Assembly (NCBI RefSeq): GCF_021233415.1
Contig: NZ_CP089466.1
Span: 2,108,001-2,172,000, forward strand
Reading direction: 5' to 3'
Source: Halobacterium litoreum
GTDB lineage: Archaea; Halobacteriota; Halobacteria; Halobacteriales; Halobacteriaceae
DNA: 64,000 nucleotides
Position numbers and translations under genes: made by a program. This document shows positions 23,681-32,325 of this stretch, in pieces. Numbering within the stretch: the stretch's first letter is position 1; the number at the start of each line of letters is the position of its first letter. Below the pieces are notes generated by a model, which saw only the letters and a list, made by a program, of their open reading frames with translations, did no database searches and was not told where the DNA came from.

Positions 23681-25822
23681 ATGCCCGACCGAGTCGAGTC
23701 CGTGCCGGCGCCGGTGCCGCCGGGCGACCCCGACGCGTGGTACGCCCCCGACGTGCGCGCCCAGTACGAGGTCCACCCCGGCGTCGTCGTCACCGTCGCC
23801 GAGCGCGGCGCCGGCGAGTTCGCGTACGACGCGCGAGCGCCGCCGCTGAGCGCGACCGACGAGCAGTCCCTCCGACGCGTCACCGACTACTTCGCGGACG
23901 CGCAACTCTCCCGGCCGCGAACGCGAGAGGGCACGCGGGAGCGCGTCGCCGCCGGTCTCGCCGAGAAACACCGACGCGTGCTCGCTCGGCTGACGGACTG
24001 CTCGCCCGCCGCGCGCCGCCGAATCGAGTTCCACGCGCTCTGTGAACTGCGCGGCCTCGGTGACCTCACGCCGCTCGCGCTCGACGACGGCGTGGAGGTC
24101 GCGGACGCCGCGAGCGACGCGCTCGTCGTCCACACCGCCGACTACGCGCCCGCCGTCACCGACCTGCCCGCGGACCCGCCGCACCTCGACCGCTTTCTCT
24201 CGGAGCGACTCGCGCGGTACACCGTCCCGTTCCGCGAGTTCGAGATTCCGGTCGTCGTCTACCGCGAACACGTCCTCGGACGGGACGCCTTCGACACCAA
24301 GTACGCCGTCCGCGAACCCGACCGCCTCCCCGGCGACGACGACCTCGTCGCCGAGTGCAAGGAACGCATCTGGGAGACGAGCGTCGAGGGCGTCCTCGGC
24401 GACGGCCCCGACCGCACCGAGTTCGTCGCCGAGCGCGCCCGCGAGTTCCTCACGCGGCGGCTCACCGTCCGGAACACGCGAGCGTGGCTGGACGCCACGA
24501 AACACCGCATTCGCGGGGCGCTCGCGGAGTACGGGCTCGCGGTGCCGCCCGTCGGCCGCCGGTTCTCCGACGACCGCCTCGACGACCTCGCGTACTACGT
24601 CCTCCGTGACTTCGTCGGCGACGGCGAACTCACCGTCCCGATTCGGGACAGCCGCCTCGAAGACGTGGAGGCCAACGCGGTCGGCGAGCGCGTGAAAGTC
24701 GTGCCCCGCGGCGACTTGCGTGCGCACGGCGAACGCCTCCCGACGAACCTCGTGTTGGACGACGAACAGCGGTTCGTCAACCTCGTCACCCAACTCGCGG
24801 CCCGCGACGGCGTCGAACTCAACGCCTCGAACCCCTCCGCGAAGGTCAACCTCGAACCCGCGGAGGTGGACGGCGACGTGACGATTCGGTGTGCCGTCGC
24901 GCTCCCCGTCATCAGCGAGAACGGCCCGCACGTCTCCATCCGCAAACAGGCCGCCGACGCGCTCACGCCCGTCGACCTGCTCCGCCGCGACAGCGTCTCG
25001 ACGGACGTGGTCGCCCTGCTCTGGATGGCGTACGAACACCACGGCGTCGTGCTGTTCTCCGGTCCCACGGGAGCGGGAAAGACGACGCTCATGAACGCGC
25101 ACATGCCGTTCGTACCCTTCGACGACCGCCCCATCAGCATCGACGAGGGGAGCCGAGAGGTCCGCCTCCCCCACGAGACCGGCGTCTCCCTGACAACGCG
25201 AGACCACGAGCGCGAGTTCAAGCGCGTGTCGATGGCCGACCTGATGACCGAGACGAACTACCTCAATCCGGACGTCGAAGTCATCGCGGAGATCAACACC
25301 CGCGAGTCCTTCGAGAGTTTCGCCCAGATTCTGAACACGGGACACGGCGTCGTGGGCACGACTCACGCCGAGGACGTGGAGACGCTCGTGAACCGCGCCA
25401 TCGAACAGGGCGTCCCCGCGTACCTCCTGCGGGAGGTCGACCTCGCGGTGTTCCCGCGGCACGTCGACGGCGACCGCTACGTCGGCGAGGTCGTCGAACT
25501 CGTCGGCGACGCGGGACCGGACACCGAGACCGTCGAGAAGGACGGGAGTTCGGTCCACTTCCGCCGCGTCGTGGAGCGGGAACCCGGCGGCGGCTTCGAC
25601 TTCGCGGGCGCCGACGACGTGCGCTTCTTCGAGCGCCTCGCCGACCGCACCGACCGCTCGGTCGGCGACGTGCGCGAGGAGTTCCGGCAGAAGCGCCGGT
25701 ACGTCGAGTACCTCGACCGCGAGGGCGTCACCGACTTCCGGGAACTGTTCGGTCTGCTGTCGGACCTGCGCACCGACGAGGCCGCGACCGTCGAGCGCCT
25801 CCGGCGGAGGGCCGGCGAGTGA
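23681..25822 (+). CDS. Type II/IV secretion system ATPase, pilus assembly (PilB/TadA/GspE-like)
   Basis: The 713-residue hexameric motor ATPase drives assembly of type IV pilus-like filaments at the inner face of the membrane. Walker A is SGPTGAGKTTL (Lys near residue 467), the Asp box region follows with VEVIAEINTRESFESF, and the His box lies in GTTHAEDVETLVNRA. The long N-terminal half has no recognised domain beyond the family. The stop overlaps the GTG of the TadC-like gene, so the two are coupled. Confidence 0.94.
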   Translation: MPDRVESVPAPVPPGDPDAWYAPDVRAQYEVHPGVVVTVAERGAGEFAYDARAPPLSATDEQSLRRVTDYFADAQLSRPRTREGTRERVAAGLAEKHRRVLARLTDCSPAARRRIEFHALCELRGLGDLTPLALDDGVEVADAASDALVVHTADYAPAVTDLPADPPHLDRFLSERLARYTVPFREFEIPVVVYREHVLGRDAFDTKYAVREPDRLPGDDDLVAECKERIWETSVEGVLGDGPDRTEFVAERAREFLTRRLTVRNTRAWLDATKHRIRGALAEYGLAVPPVGRRFSDDRLDDLAYYVLRDFVGDGELTVPIRDSRLEDVEANAVGERVKVVPRGDLRAHGERLPTNLVLDDEQRFVNLVTQLAARDGVELNASNPSAKVNLEPAEVDGDVTIRCAVALPVISENGPHVSIRKQAADALTPVDLLRRDSVSTDVVALLWMAYEHHGVVLFSGPTGAGKTTLMNAHMPFVPFDDRPISIDEGSREVRLPHETGVSLTTRDHEREFKRVSMADLMTETNYLNPDVEVIAEINTRESFESFAQILNTGHGVVGTTHAEDVETLVNRAIEQGVPAYLLREVDLAVFPRHVDGDRYVGEVVELVGDAGPDTETVEKDGSSVHFRRVVEREPGGGFDFAGADDVRFFERLADRTDRSVGDVREEFRQKRRYVEYLDREGVTDFRELFGLLSDLRTDEAATVERLRRRAGE

Positions 25823-27657
25823 CGGCGACGCTCGGTGTCCTCGACCGCGCGCTGTACGCGCTGTTCGCGCGGCAGGCCGACCACACGCGCCACGAAACCG
25901 ACCGCAAGCGCTACCGGGCCACCCACATCGACGCGAGTTTCGACGTCTACCTCGCCCGCGTCTACGGCGCGTCGTGGCTGGCGTTCGCCGCCGTCGCCGC
26001 CCTCGCGGTGGCGGTCGGCGCGGTCCTCCCGAGTGCCGTCGCGCCCGTCACCGACCCGTCGCCGCTCGCGCCGACGTTCACGGTCGCGGCCGTCCTCGGC
26101 GTCCCGCTCGGGTTCGCGGCGAAGCGCGCGACGGTCTGGACCGGCGGCCACTACCTCGGGTGGCGGGCGCGTGTCCGCCGGTCGGACATCGAGGGGACGC
26201 TCCCCGGCGCGGTGCGGTATCTCTCTGTGCTCGCGTCGGGCACCACCGACGAGCGCGAACTGCTCTCCCGGGTCGCGGAGCGCCCGGAGGCGTACGGCGA
26301 GACGGCGCTGGCGTTCCGCGACGTGCTCAACACCGCCGAACTCACCGGGAGCGTCGACCGCGGCCTGCGCGTCGTTGCGCGGGACACCCCGAGCAGGGAG
26401 GTGCTCGCGCCGTTCCTCCTGAAACTCCGGGAGCACGCCGCACAGGGCCCGGACGCCGTCGCGCAGTACCTCGAACTCGAATCCCGGATGCTCGCCAACC
26501 GCCGCGAGCGCACCAGAGAGCGCGCCACGGGCTTCCTCGAACTCGTCGCCGAGTTGTTCATCGTGTTGCTCGTGTTGCCCGCCCTGCTGGTCATCGTCGC
26601 CACCGTCCTGAGCGTGCTCGCGCCCGGCCTCGGAAAAGAAGTGGCGACGCCGCTGGGCGCCGCGACGGTACGCGAACTGCTCGTGTTCGGAAGCGGTGTC
26701 TTCGTACTCGTCGTCGGCGCGCTCGCGGCGTGGCTCGTCGAGTCGATGCGCCCGCGGGGATTCTCGTGGCACGGCCACGCACGCTCGTCGGGGCTGGGCA
26801 TCGTCGCGAACGCCGCCCGGAACCCCGCCGACGCCGCCCTTGTCCTCGCGCTCCCCGCCGCCGGCGTCGCCGCCTTGCTCTGGGACTACGGCCTCCGCCC
26901 GGCGAACGTCGCACTCCTAGGGTACGTCGCGTTCGCCGTGCCCGTCGGCCTCGTCGCCACCCGCCGCGCGCGACTCGACGACGCGAAGGACCGCGAGATT
27001 CAGGACTTCGTGCACGCCGTCTCCGGCCACGTCAGCCTCGGCCGGCCGTTCGGCGACGCCGTCGAGCGCGTCGCCGAGGACGTCGACCTCGGCCCCCTGA
27101 ACCCGGACGTGGCCGACCTCGCGTTCAATCTCTCGGTCACCACCCACGACGAGGACGTGCGCGCCGCCGCCCTCCGTCGGTTCGTCGACCGCGTCGACAC
27201 CCAACTCGCGGCCCAGACCGTCGGCCTCGTCTCCGGCGCGCTGGACGCCGGGAGCGACGCCGATGCCGCCTTCGAAGCGCTCCAAGCCGAGGTCGGGCGA
27301 CTCTACCACGAGAAGCGCGCGCTCCGGTCGCGCCTGCTCGTCTACGTCGCCGTCGGCTGGACCACCGCCTTGCTCGTAATCGGCATCACGGTCGCCGTCA
27401 ATCTCGCCGTCCTCGACAGTTTCGCGCAGTTGTCCTCGGTGTCGAACGCGGCGAACGCGGGCGGCCTCGCCATCGACCCGAGCGCAGTGAATCTCGAACG
27501 CGACCGCTACCGCTTCTACCTCGTGACGCAGGCGACGATGCTCGCCTGCGGGTGGTTCGCGGGCGCCGCGAGCCGCGGGAAGTACGACGCCCTGCTTCAC
27601 TCGGGTCTGCTCGTGGCGTCGGCGTACCTCGTCTTCCGCGGGGTGGGACTGCTGTGA
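25819..27657 (+). CDS. TadC/GspF-like pilus assembly membrane protein
   Basis: The 612-residue platform protein contains two T2SSF domains. The first, about residues 125-270, has EGTLPGAVRYLSVLASGTTDE and ends in membrane helices (ELFIVLLVLPALLVIVATVL). The second, about 390-530, has DFVHAVSGHVSLGRPFGDAVE. About eight membrane helices are visible in total. This arrangement is the archaeal pilus platform that works with the ATPase upstream. It begins with GTG overlapping the previous stop. Confidence 0.92.
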   Translation: MTATLGVLDRALYALFARQADHTRHETDRKRYRATHIDASFDVYLARVYGASWLAFAAVAALAVAVGAVLPSAVAPVTDPSPLAPTFTVAAVLGVPLGFAAKRATVWTGGHYLGWRARVRRSDIEGTLPGAVRYLSVLASGTTDERELLSRVAERPEAYGETALAFRDVLNTAELTGSVDRGLRVVARDTPSREVLAPFLLKLREHAAQGPDAVAQYLELESRMLANRRERTRERATGFLELVAELFIVLLVLPALLVIVATVLSVLAPGLGKEVATPLGAATVRELLVFGSGVFVLVVGALAAWLVESMRPRGFSWHGHARSSGLGIVANAARNPADAALVLALPAAGVAALLWDYGLRPANVALLGYVAFAVPVGLVATRRARLDDAKDREIQDFVHAVSGHVSLGRPFGDAVERVAEDVDLGPLNPDVADLAFNLSVTTHDEDVRAAALRRFVDRVDTQLAAQTVGLVSGALDAGSDADAAFEALQAEVGRLYHEKRALRSRLLVYVAVGWTTALLVIGITVAVNLAVLDSFAQLSSVSNAANAGGLAIDPSAVNLERDRYRFYLVTQATMLACGWFAGAASRGKYDALLHSGLLVASAYLVFRGVGLL

Positions 27658-28358
27658 GCGACCGCGGCCAGTCGAACGTCGTCGGCGTCGCACTCCTGCT
27701 CGGCGTGACCGTCGTCGCGCTCGCCGCGCTCACTGCGAGTGTCGGCACCGTCGTCGACCAGCACGCCGCCGCGAGCGACAGCCGCCGGGTCGCGGCCGAC
27801 CTCGACAGCGCCATCGACGCAATCGAAACCACGGGCGTCCATCGCGAGGACGTCTCGTTCACGCGCGGGCACCTCGACGTCGTGCCTCGGCAAGTGCGCG
27901 TCCTCGACAGCGGCGGCGTGGTCGCCGAAGTGGACGCGAACGCGCTCCGGTTCACATCGGGCGACCGCGGCGCGACCTACCTCGCGGGGTCCGTGATGGC
28001 CCACGGGAGCGGGTGGTCGCGAACGCGAAGCCGACTCCCGATTGCCGCCGACCCCGACGTGCTCGTCGTGAGCGTCCCCGCGCTCCGCGGCGACGTCGGC
28101 GTCTCGGCGAACGGCGGCGCGACGTACACGCTCCGGACGAACGTCACCCACCACCGGCGCGCGCTCGGCGACGCGGGTTACCGGGTCGCCGTCGAGACCG
28201 AGCACGTCGACGCCCTGCGCCGGCAGTTCGAGGAAACGGGCGCGACCGTCTCAATCCGAGATATCGACGGCGACGGCGTGCCGAGCGTCGTCGCCGAGTA
28301 CTCGGGCGTTCGGACGGCCTACCTCGTCGTCCACGAGACGGAGGTGGCGGTGCTGTGA
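27654..28358 (+). CDS. Pilin-like protein with class III signal-type N-terminus (DUF7289-like)
   Basis: The 234-residue protein starts SDRGQSNVVGVALLLGVTVV, i.e. a short charged head followed by a hydrophobic helix, the pattern of haloarchaeal type IV pilin-like proteins cut by a prepilin peptidase. The remainder is beta-rich (VEVDANALRF, GGATYTLRTNVT) and should lie outside the cell. GTG 27654 overlaps the previous stop. It is the first and largest of five pilin-like proteins in this operon. Confidence 0.78.
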   Translation: MSDRGQSNVVGVALLLGVTVVALAALTASVGTVVDQHAAASDSRRVAADLDSAIDAIETTGVHREDVSFTRGHLDVVPRQVRVLDSGGVVAEVDANALRFTSGDRGATYLAGSVMAHGSGWSRTRSRLPIAADPDVLVVSVPALRGDVGVSANGGATYTLRTNVTHHRRALGDAGYRVAVETEHVDALRRQFEETGATVSIRDIDGDGVPSVVAEYSGVRTAYLVVHETEVAVL

Positions 28359-28813
28359 GTCGGACTCGGAGCCGCGGCGTCGCGCCCGCCGTCGGGAAGG
28401 CCCTCGAAGCCGGCATCGTCGTGCTGTTCGTCGCAGGCCTCACGACCACGCTGTTCGGCGGCGTCGTGCCGGACGCACAGAACGCGGCCGCCGGCGAAGT
28501 CGGAGAGCGCGCGCTCCAGCACGCCGCCGCGAGCGTCGAAGACGCGGTGCCCGCGGTCGGCGCGAACGCCACCGTCGAGCGCCGCATCGAGCTGCCGAAG
28601 ACGATTCGCCGGCAGGGCTACCGCGTCGCCGCCGAGAACGGGTCGCTCGCGCTCGTCCACGACCACCCGAGCGTCGACGGGCGGACGCCGCTCGCGCTCC
28701 CGGAGCGCGTACGCGAGGTACGCGGGAATCTGACACCGCCGGACGCTGTGGTGCGCGTCGAACCGCGTCCCGGCAGCGGACTGGTCGTCCTGCTCGGAGA
28801 GGGTGACGGATGA
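28355..28813 (+). CDS. Pilin-like membrane-anchored protein 2 (DUF7266-like)
   Basis: The 152-residue protein has a charged head (SRTRSRGVAPAVGKALE), one hydrophobic helix (AGIVVLFVAGLTTTLFGGVVP) and an external domain with VERRIELPKTIRRQGYRV. Start GTG 28355 overlaps the preceding stop TGA. It looks like a minor pilin. The position in the cluster, not a catalytic motif, is the basis. Confidence 0.75.
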   Translation: MSRTRSRGVAPAVGKALEAGIVVLFVAGLTTTLFGGVVPDAQNAAAGEVGERALQHAAASVEDAVPAVGANATVERRIELPKTIRRQGYRVAAENGSLALVHDHPSVDGRTPLALPERVREVRGNLTPPDAVVRVEPRPGSGLVVLLGEGDG

Positions 28814-29475
28814 CGGAGCGAGCGCAGTCGAACCTCCCGGCGCTCGCCACCGCGCTCCTGCTCGTCGGCGCGAGCGTCGGGCTGGCAGTCGGCGTCGCGG
28901 CGGGCGCGTTCGCCGGCGCCGACACCGACCCCGCGGACGCACGTCTCGCCGCGTCGCTGTCGGAGCGCCTCGTCTCCCCCGACGGCCCGCTGTCGGCGCG
29001 CGCGAACGTGCTGTCGGCGGCCGCCGTCGCAAACGCGAGCGCGAGCGCCGACTGGCTCCCGGAGGACGCGGCGGTGCGCGTCACACTCGACGGCGAGGCG
29101 GTCGTCTCGCGGGGCGATGCGGGGCGCGGCGCGACGATTCGGCGGGTCGTCCTCGTCGCCGACTCCGAGCGTCGGACGCTCGAGCCGACGTTCGCCGGCC
29201 GGAACGCGGTGACGCTGCCGCGGCGCACCGCGAACGCGACGCTCACCTTCGACCCCGCGCCCGCGACCCGAATCACGACGGTTCGCGCGAACGGCAGGGT
29301 CGTCCTCCGCGACCCCGATGGCTTGGACGGCGCGTACGACGTGGCACTGTCCAGATACGACACCGTGGAACTGACCTTCGACGCGAACCGCGACCTCGCG
29401 CCGGGGAGCGTACGCGTCGCGTACCGGGCAGAGGTCACGACGAAGGCCGTGCTCGGGGTGACCGTCGATGCGTAA
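28810..29475 (+). CDS. Pilin-like membrane-anchored protein 3 (DUF7263-like)
   Basis: The 221-residue protein starts MTERAQSNLPALATALLLVG, a short head plus a helix like that of the other pilin-like genes here. The external part is beta-rich with several possible N-glycosylation sites (NAS, NAT). The ATG overlaps the previous stop (ATGA) and its own 3' end overlaps the next gene by 8 bp. Confidence 0.75.
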   Translation: MTERAQSNLPALATALLLVGASVGLAVGVAAGAFAGADTDPADARLAASLSERLVSPDGPLSARANVLSAAAVANASASADWLPEDAAVRVTLDGEAVVSRGDAGRGATIRRVVLVADSERRTLEPTFAGRNAVTLPRRTANATLTFDPAPATRITTVRANGRVVLRDPDGLDGAYDVALSRYDTVELTFDANRDLAPGSVRVAYRAEVTTKAVLGVTVDA

Positions 29476-29908
29476 TCGTAGCCGAGAACGAAACCCCGGT
29501 CGAAGTCGCGGCCAACTGTCGCTTCCGGTCGTGGAGGCGGGCGTCGGTGTGCTGTTCGTCGTCGCCGTCGCCACCGCGTTCGCGTTCGGGACGCCGACGG
29601 GCGGCGTCTCGCAGGAGGCCCAACTGGACGCGTACGCGCAGGACGCCGCGACCGTGCTGGCGAACGAGCCGCCCCAACACGGCGGGAGCACGCGCCTCGC
29701 CGAGGTGGCGTCCTCCGAGGCGGCGTTCGACCGCGAGGCCGGGGCGCTGGAGAATCGCGTCTCCCGAATCCTCCCGGACAACCTCATGTTCCGGGTGGCG
29801 ACGCCCAACGGCGCGGTCGGGTTCGTGCGCCCGTCGAACGTCCCGACCGGCGTCGCGCGCGTGCCGACCGGGAGCGGCGAGGTCACCGTCTGGGTGTGGT
29901 ACGCGTGA
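29468..29908 (+). CDS. Pilin-like membrane-anchored protein 4 (DUF7262-like)
   Basis: The 146-residue protein has a basic head (MRNRSRERNPGRSRGQLSL), a helix (PVVEAGVGVLFVVAVATAFA) and an external domain ending PTGSGEVTVWVWYA. GRSRGQLSLPVVEAG resembles a class III signal cleavage region. It is coupled by overlap to genes on both sides. Confidence 0.74.
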   Translation: MRNRSRERNPGRSRGQLSLPVVEAGVGVLFVVAVATAFAFGTPTGGVSQEAQLDAYAQDAATVLANEPPQHGGSTRLAEVASSEAAFDREAGALENRVSRILPDNLMFRVATPNGAVGFVRPSNVPTGVARVPTGSGEVTVWVWYA

Positions 29909-30408
29909 CTCGCGTCGAGCGCGGCCAGCTGGTGTTGGTCGCGGCGGCCGTCGCGGCGCTCGCGCTGGTGCCGGTGGTGGCGGCGTACCTCCAGTTCGGG
30001 TACGCGCCGGCCGTCGCCGACACGGACGCCGACCACCCCTCGCGGGTGTCGCGGGCGCTCGACAGCCTCGCGGACGACGCGGCCGAGCGCGCGACCGGCG
30101 CTGACTGGAGCGACCGCGAGCGCGCCGTCAAGCGCCTCCGGGAGTCGCTCGGGCCGCGACTGCGAACCGTCGAGCGCGCGAGACTCGGGGACGGCATCGT
30201 GGCGAACGCGTCCTACGACTCGATGCTCGCGGACGGCGTCGCGTGTCCCGGCGGCGCCGGTCGGTCGTTCGGCGCGTGCGAGAACGTCGGCGGCGTCGTC
30301 GTACAGGAGCGCGACGGCGAGACCGTCGTCGTCGCAATCGCGTTCGAAGTCAGGGTGACCACGCCGTCGGGGACGGTGCAATTCGAACGCGTGGTACGCC
30401 CGCGGTAG
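29905..30408 (+). CDS. Pilin-like membrane-anchored protein 5 (DUF7261-like)
   Basis: The 167-residue protein from GTG 29905 starts MTRVERGQLVLVAAAVAALA, the RGQ-plus-helix pattern of haloarchaeal pilin-like proteins. An external pair of cysteines (ACPGGAGRSFGAC) may form a disulfide. The GTG overlaps the preceding stop in GTGA, like every other junction in this operon; GTG 29896 is an alternative. It ends the operon. Confidence 0.74.
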   Translation: MTRVERGQLVLVAAAVAALALVPVVAAYLQFGYAPAVADTDADHPSRVSRALDSLADDAAERATGADWSDRERAVKRLRESLGPRLRTVERARLGDGIVANASYDSMLADGVACPGGAGRSFGACENVGGVVVQERDGETVVVAIAFEVRVTTPSGTVQFERVVRPR

Positions 30409-30424
30409 CGCAAGCCGCCGGCGT

Positions 30425-30937
30425 CTACTCGTCGGCGAACTCCTCGAACCCCCACTCCTCGGCGCGCTCGGCGGCCTCCTCTCGGGCGCGCTCCCGGATG
30501 GCTTCGACCTTCTGCTCGTCCGCGAGGAACGCCTCGACGGCGTCCACGTCGTCGGTCGGCGCGTCCACGTCGGCGGCCTCGCGGGTGCGTTCGGCGAGCG
30601 CGTCGTCCCCGGCGAGTCGCGCCGCTGGCGTGTCCGGCGCGACCGAACACCGCTCCGTCCGCGGGACGGGGCCGTCCTCGCCGGCGTAACACTCCACGCG
30701 GAGCGGCCCCGGCGCCGCGAAATCGGCGAGCGCGGACGCGCCGCCGCGTCCCGTGCCCGTGTGTTCGACGTGCGTCGGCACGCCGTCGTCGAACGCGACG
30801 ACGCCCGCGCCGTCCTCGTCGAACAGGAGGGCGTCCTGGGGCGTGAACACCGCGTACCCCGTGAGTTCGCGGTCGAGCGCGAGCGAGAGCGCGTCCGCCG
30901 GGTCGGCGACGACGCGCGCGAACGTCAGGTCGCTCAT
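30425..30937 (-). CDS. Haloarchaeal protein of unknown function linked to a MinD-like ATPase
   Basis: A 170-residue acidic protein without membrane segment or signal. The first 100 residues look like a small beta-rich domain (LTGYAVFTPQDALLFDEDGAGVVAFDDG, in part). The last 45 residues form a charged helix (VEAFLADEQKVEAIRERARE) that could pair as a coiled coil. The start codon overlaps the stop of the MinD-like gene (ATGA), so they are one operon. It is convergent with the pilus operon, 16 bp apart. Confidence 0.68.
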   Translation of the reverse strand: MSDLTFARVVADPADALSLALDRELTGYAVFTPQDALLFDEDGAGVVAFDDGVPTHVEHTGTGRGGASALADFAAPGPLRVECYAGEDGPVPRTERCSVAPDTPAARLAGDDALAERTREAADVDAPTDDVDAVEAFLADEQKVEAIRERAREEAAERAEEWGFEEFADE

Positions 30938-31707
30938 GGCTGCTCGGGAACCACCGCGCTCCGGAACCGGTCGGCGACCGATTCGGCGTCGCTCGCGTCC
31001 ACGTCGATGGCGTCGGCGACCCGGCGGTAGGCGGCCGCGGCGTCGCTCTCCGGCGCGTACGCGAGCAGGGGTTCACCCGCGCGCCGCGCCGCCCGTACCG
31101 CGTCGGACTCGGGGACGGTGCCGAGCGTCGACCCGTCGAAGTAGCGCTCGGACTTGTCGGCGACGCGCTCGACGGCGCCGGGGTCGGCCACCTTGTTGAA
31201 CACGACGCCCGCGACGCCGGTGCCGTAAGACGTGGCGTACTCCTGGACCTTCAGGCCGTCAGAGATAGCGGGAATCGTCGGCTCCAACACGAGCACCGCG
31301 CGGTCGGCGAGGACGACGGGGAGGACGGCGCTCCGGCTCGCGAGCGTCGCCGGCGAGTCCAACAGGAGCACGTCGGTGTCCGCGGCGAGGTCGGCGACCA
31401 CGTCGCGCAGTCGGTCGGGGTCGGCGGCGCGGAAGTCGCCGAGGCTCGTCCCGCAGGGGACGACGCGCATCCCGTGGCGCTCGTAGACGGCGTCCGAGAC
31501 GGTGGCGTCGGCGTCCGAGAGCAGGAGGTCGTGGAGCGTCACCTCGGCGTCCGCGAGCCCCGCGTGGAACAACAGATTCGCCATCCCGGTGTCGGCGTCC
31601 ACGACGGTCACGTCGTAGTCCTCGGCGAGCGCCATCCCGAGCGCGAGCGTGCTCGTTGTCTTCCCCGTGCCGCCTTTCCCGCTGGCGACGGCGAACGCCT
31701 CAACCAT
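30934..31707 (-). CDS. MinD/ParA-family ATPase
   Basis: The 257-residue P-loop ATPase has the deviant Walker A KGGTGKTT at residues 11-18 with the signature lysine, followed by DADTGMANLLFHAGL (switch I region) and LLLDSPATLASRSAVLP (switch II). These proteins position machines on the membrane or DNA. No long C-terminal extension is present, unlike some haloarchaeal MinD4 proteins. Its neighbours are two unknown soluble proteins, and a pilus operon faces it, which invites but does not prove a role in filament placement. Confidence 0.88.
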   Translation of the reverse strand: MVEAFAVASGKGGTGKTTSTLALGMALAEDYDVTVVDADTGMANLLFHAGLADAEVTLHDLLLSDADATVSDAVYERHGMRVVPCGTSLGDFRAADPDRLRDVVADLAADTDVLLLDSPATLASRSAVLPVVLADRAVLVLEPTIPAISDGLKVQEYATSYGTGVAGVVFNKVADPGAVERVADKSERYFDGSTLGTVPESDAVRAARRAGEPLLAYAPESDAAAAYRRVADAIDVDASDAESVADRFRSAVVPEQP

Positions 31708-32173
31708 CGTCGCCCTCCGGGCGCAACGCCGCCCTGACCACGTCGCTGTCCTCCGGGAGGTCGTCGAGTCGCCGGTCGGCGTCGGCGCGGCGCTCGCGCA
31801 CGTCGGCGTCCGGCTGGCCGAGCGCGCGCTCCCGGCAGGCTTCGTAGAGCGTCGACACCGACGCCCGGTACGCCGCGATGTGCTCGGCGCGCTCGACCGC
31901 CGCCCGAACTGCAGTCTCGTCGCTGGCGGCACACGTCACGTCGGCGTCCACGTCGGCGGTGCCGACGACAACGACCGGCAGCCCCGGCGCGCGCGACCGA
32001 ACGGTCGCCACGACGGCCGCGGGGTCGGCGACCGCGCTCGCGTAGACGACCGCGACGGTCGCGTTCTCGCGGGCGACGGCGTCACCGACCGACTCGGCGT
32101 CGGCTGTCACCACGTCCTCGGAGACCACGTCCCCGAGAGGGGGCCCGTCGCCGTCCGCGACTGAGACAATCAC
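31700..32173 (-). CDS. Unknown soluble protein at the head of the MinD operon
   Basis: From GTG 32173 the protein has 157 residues (MIVSVADGDGPPLGD...). An alternating beta-alpha pattern (VSEDVVTADAE, ATVAVVYASAVADP, LPVVVVGTADVDADVT) suggests a Rossmann-like or receiver-like fold without the catalytic acids. The C-terminal third is helical and charged. It overlaps the MinD-like start by 8 bp. A TATA-like AATATTTT (32201-32208) is 28-35 bases upstream of the GTG; a longer frame to TTG 32200 is less likely. Confidence 0.66.
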   Translation of the reverse strand: MIVSVADGDGPPLGDVVSEDVVTADAESVGDAVARENATVAVVYASAVADPAAVVATVRSRAPGLPVVVVGTADVDADVTCAASDETAVRAAVERAEHIAAYRASVSTLYEACRERALGQPDADVRERRADADRRLDDLPEDSDVVRAALRPEGDDG

Positions 32174-32325
32174 GTGTAGCGTATTCGCGCAAACCGGCAA
32201 AATATTTTCGGAGGCTGCAACGGTAAACTTTGCGTCGTGTTCGCGTCTACAATCCCTGCTGCGACACCGATATCTGCGTCACCGGAACACATTAGTCCAC
32301 GTCACGCGACCACAGAACGACTCCG

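Noticed and set aside
25974..28358. A 794-residue frame overlapping the TadC-like and pilin genes
   Set aside because: It is a low-complexity arginine-rich shadow; the other frame carries clear T2SSF domains and pilin-like helices.
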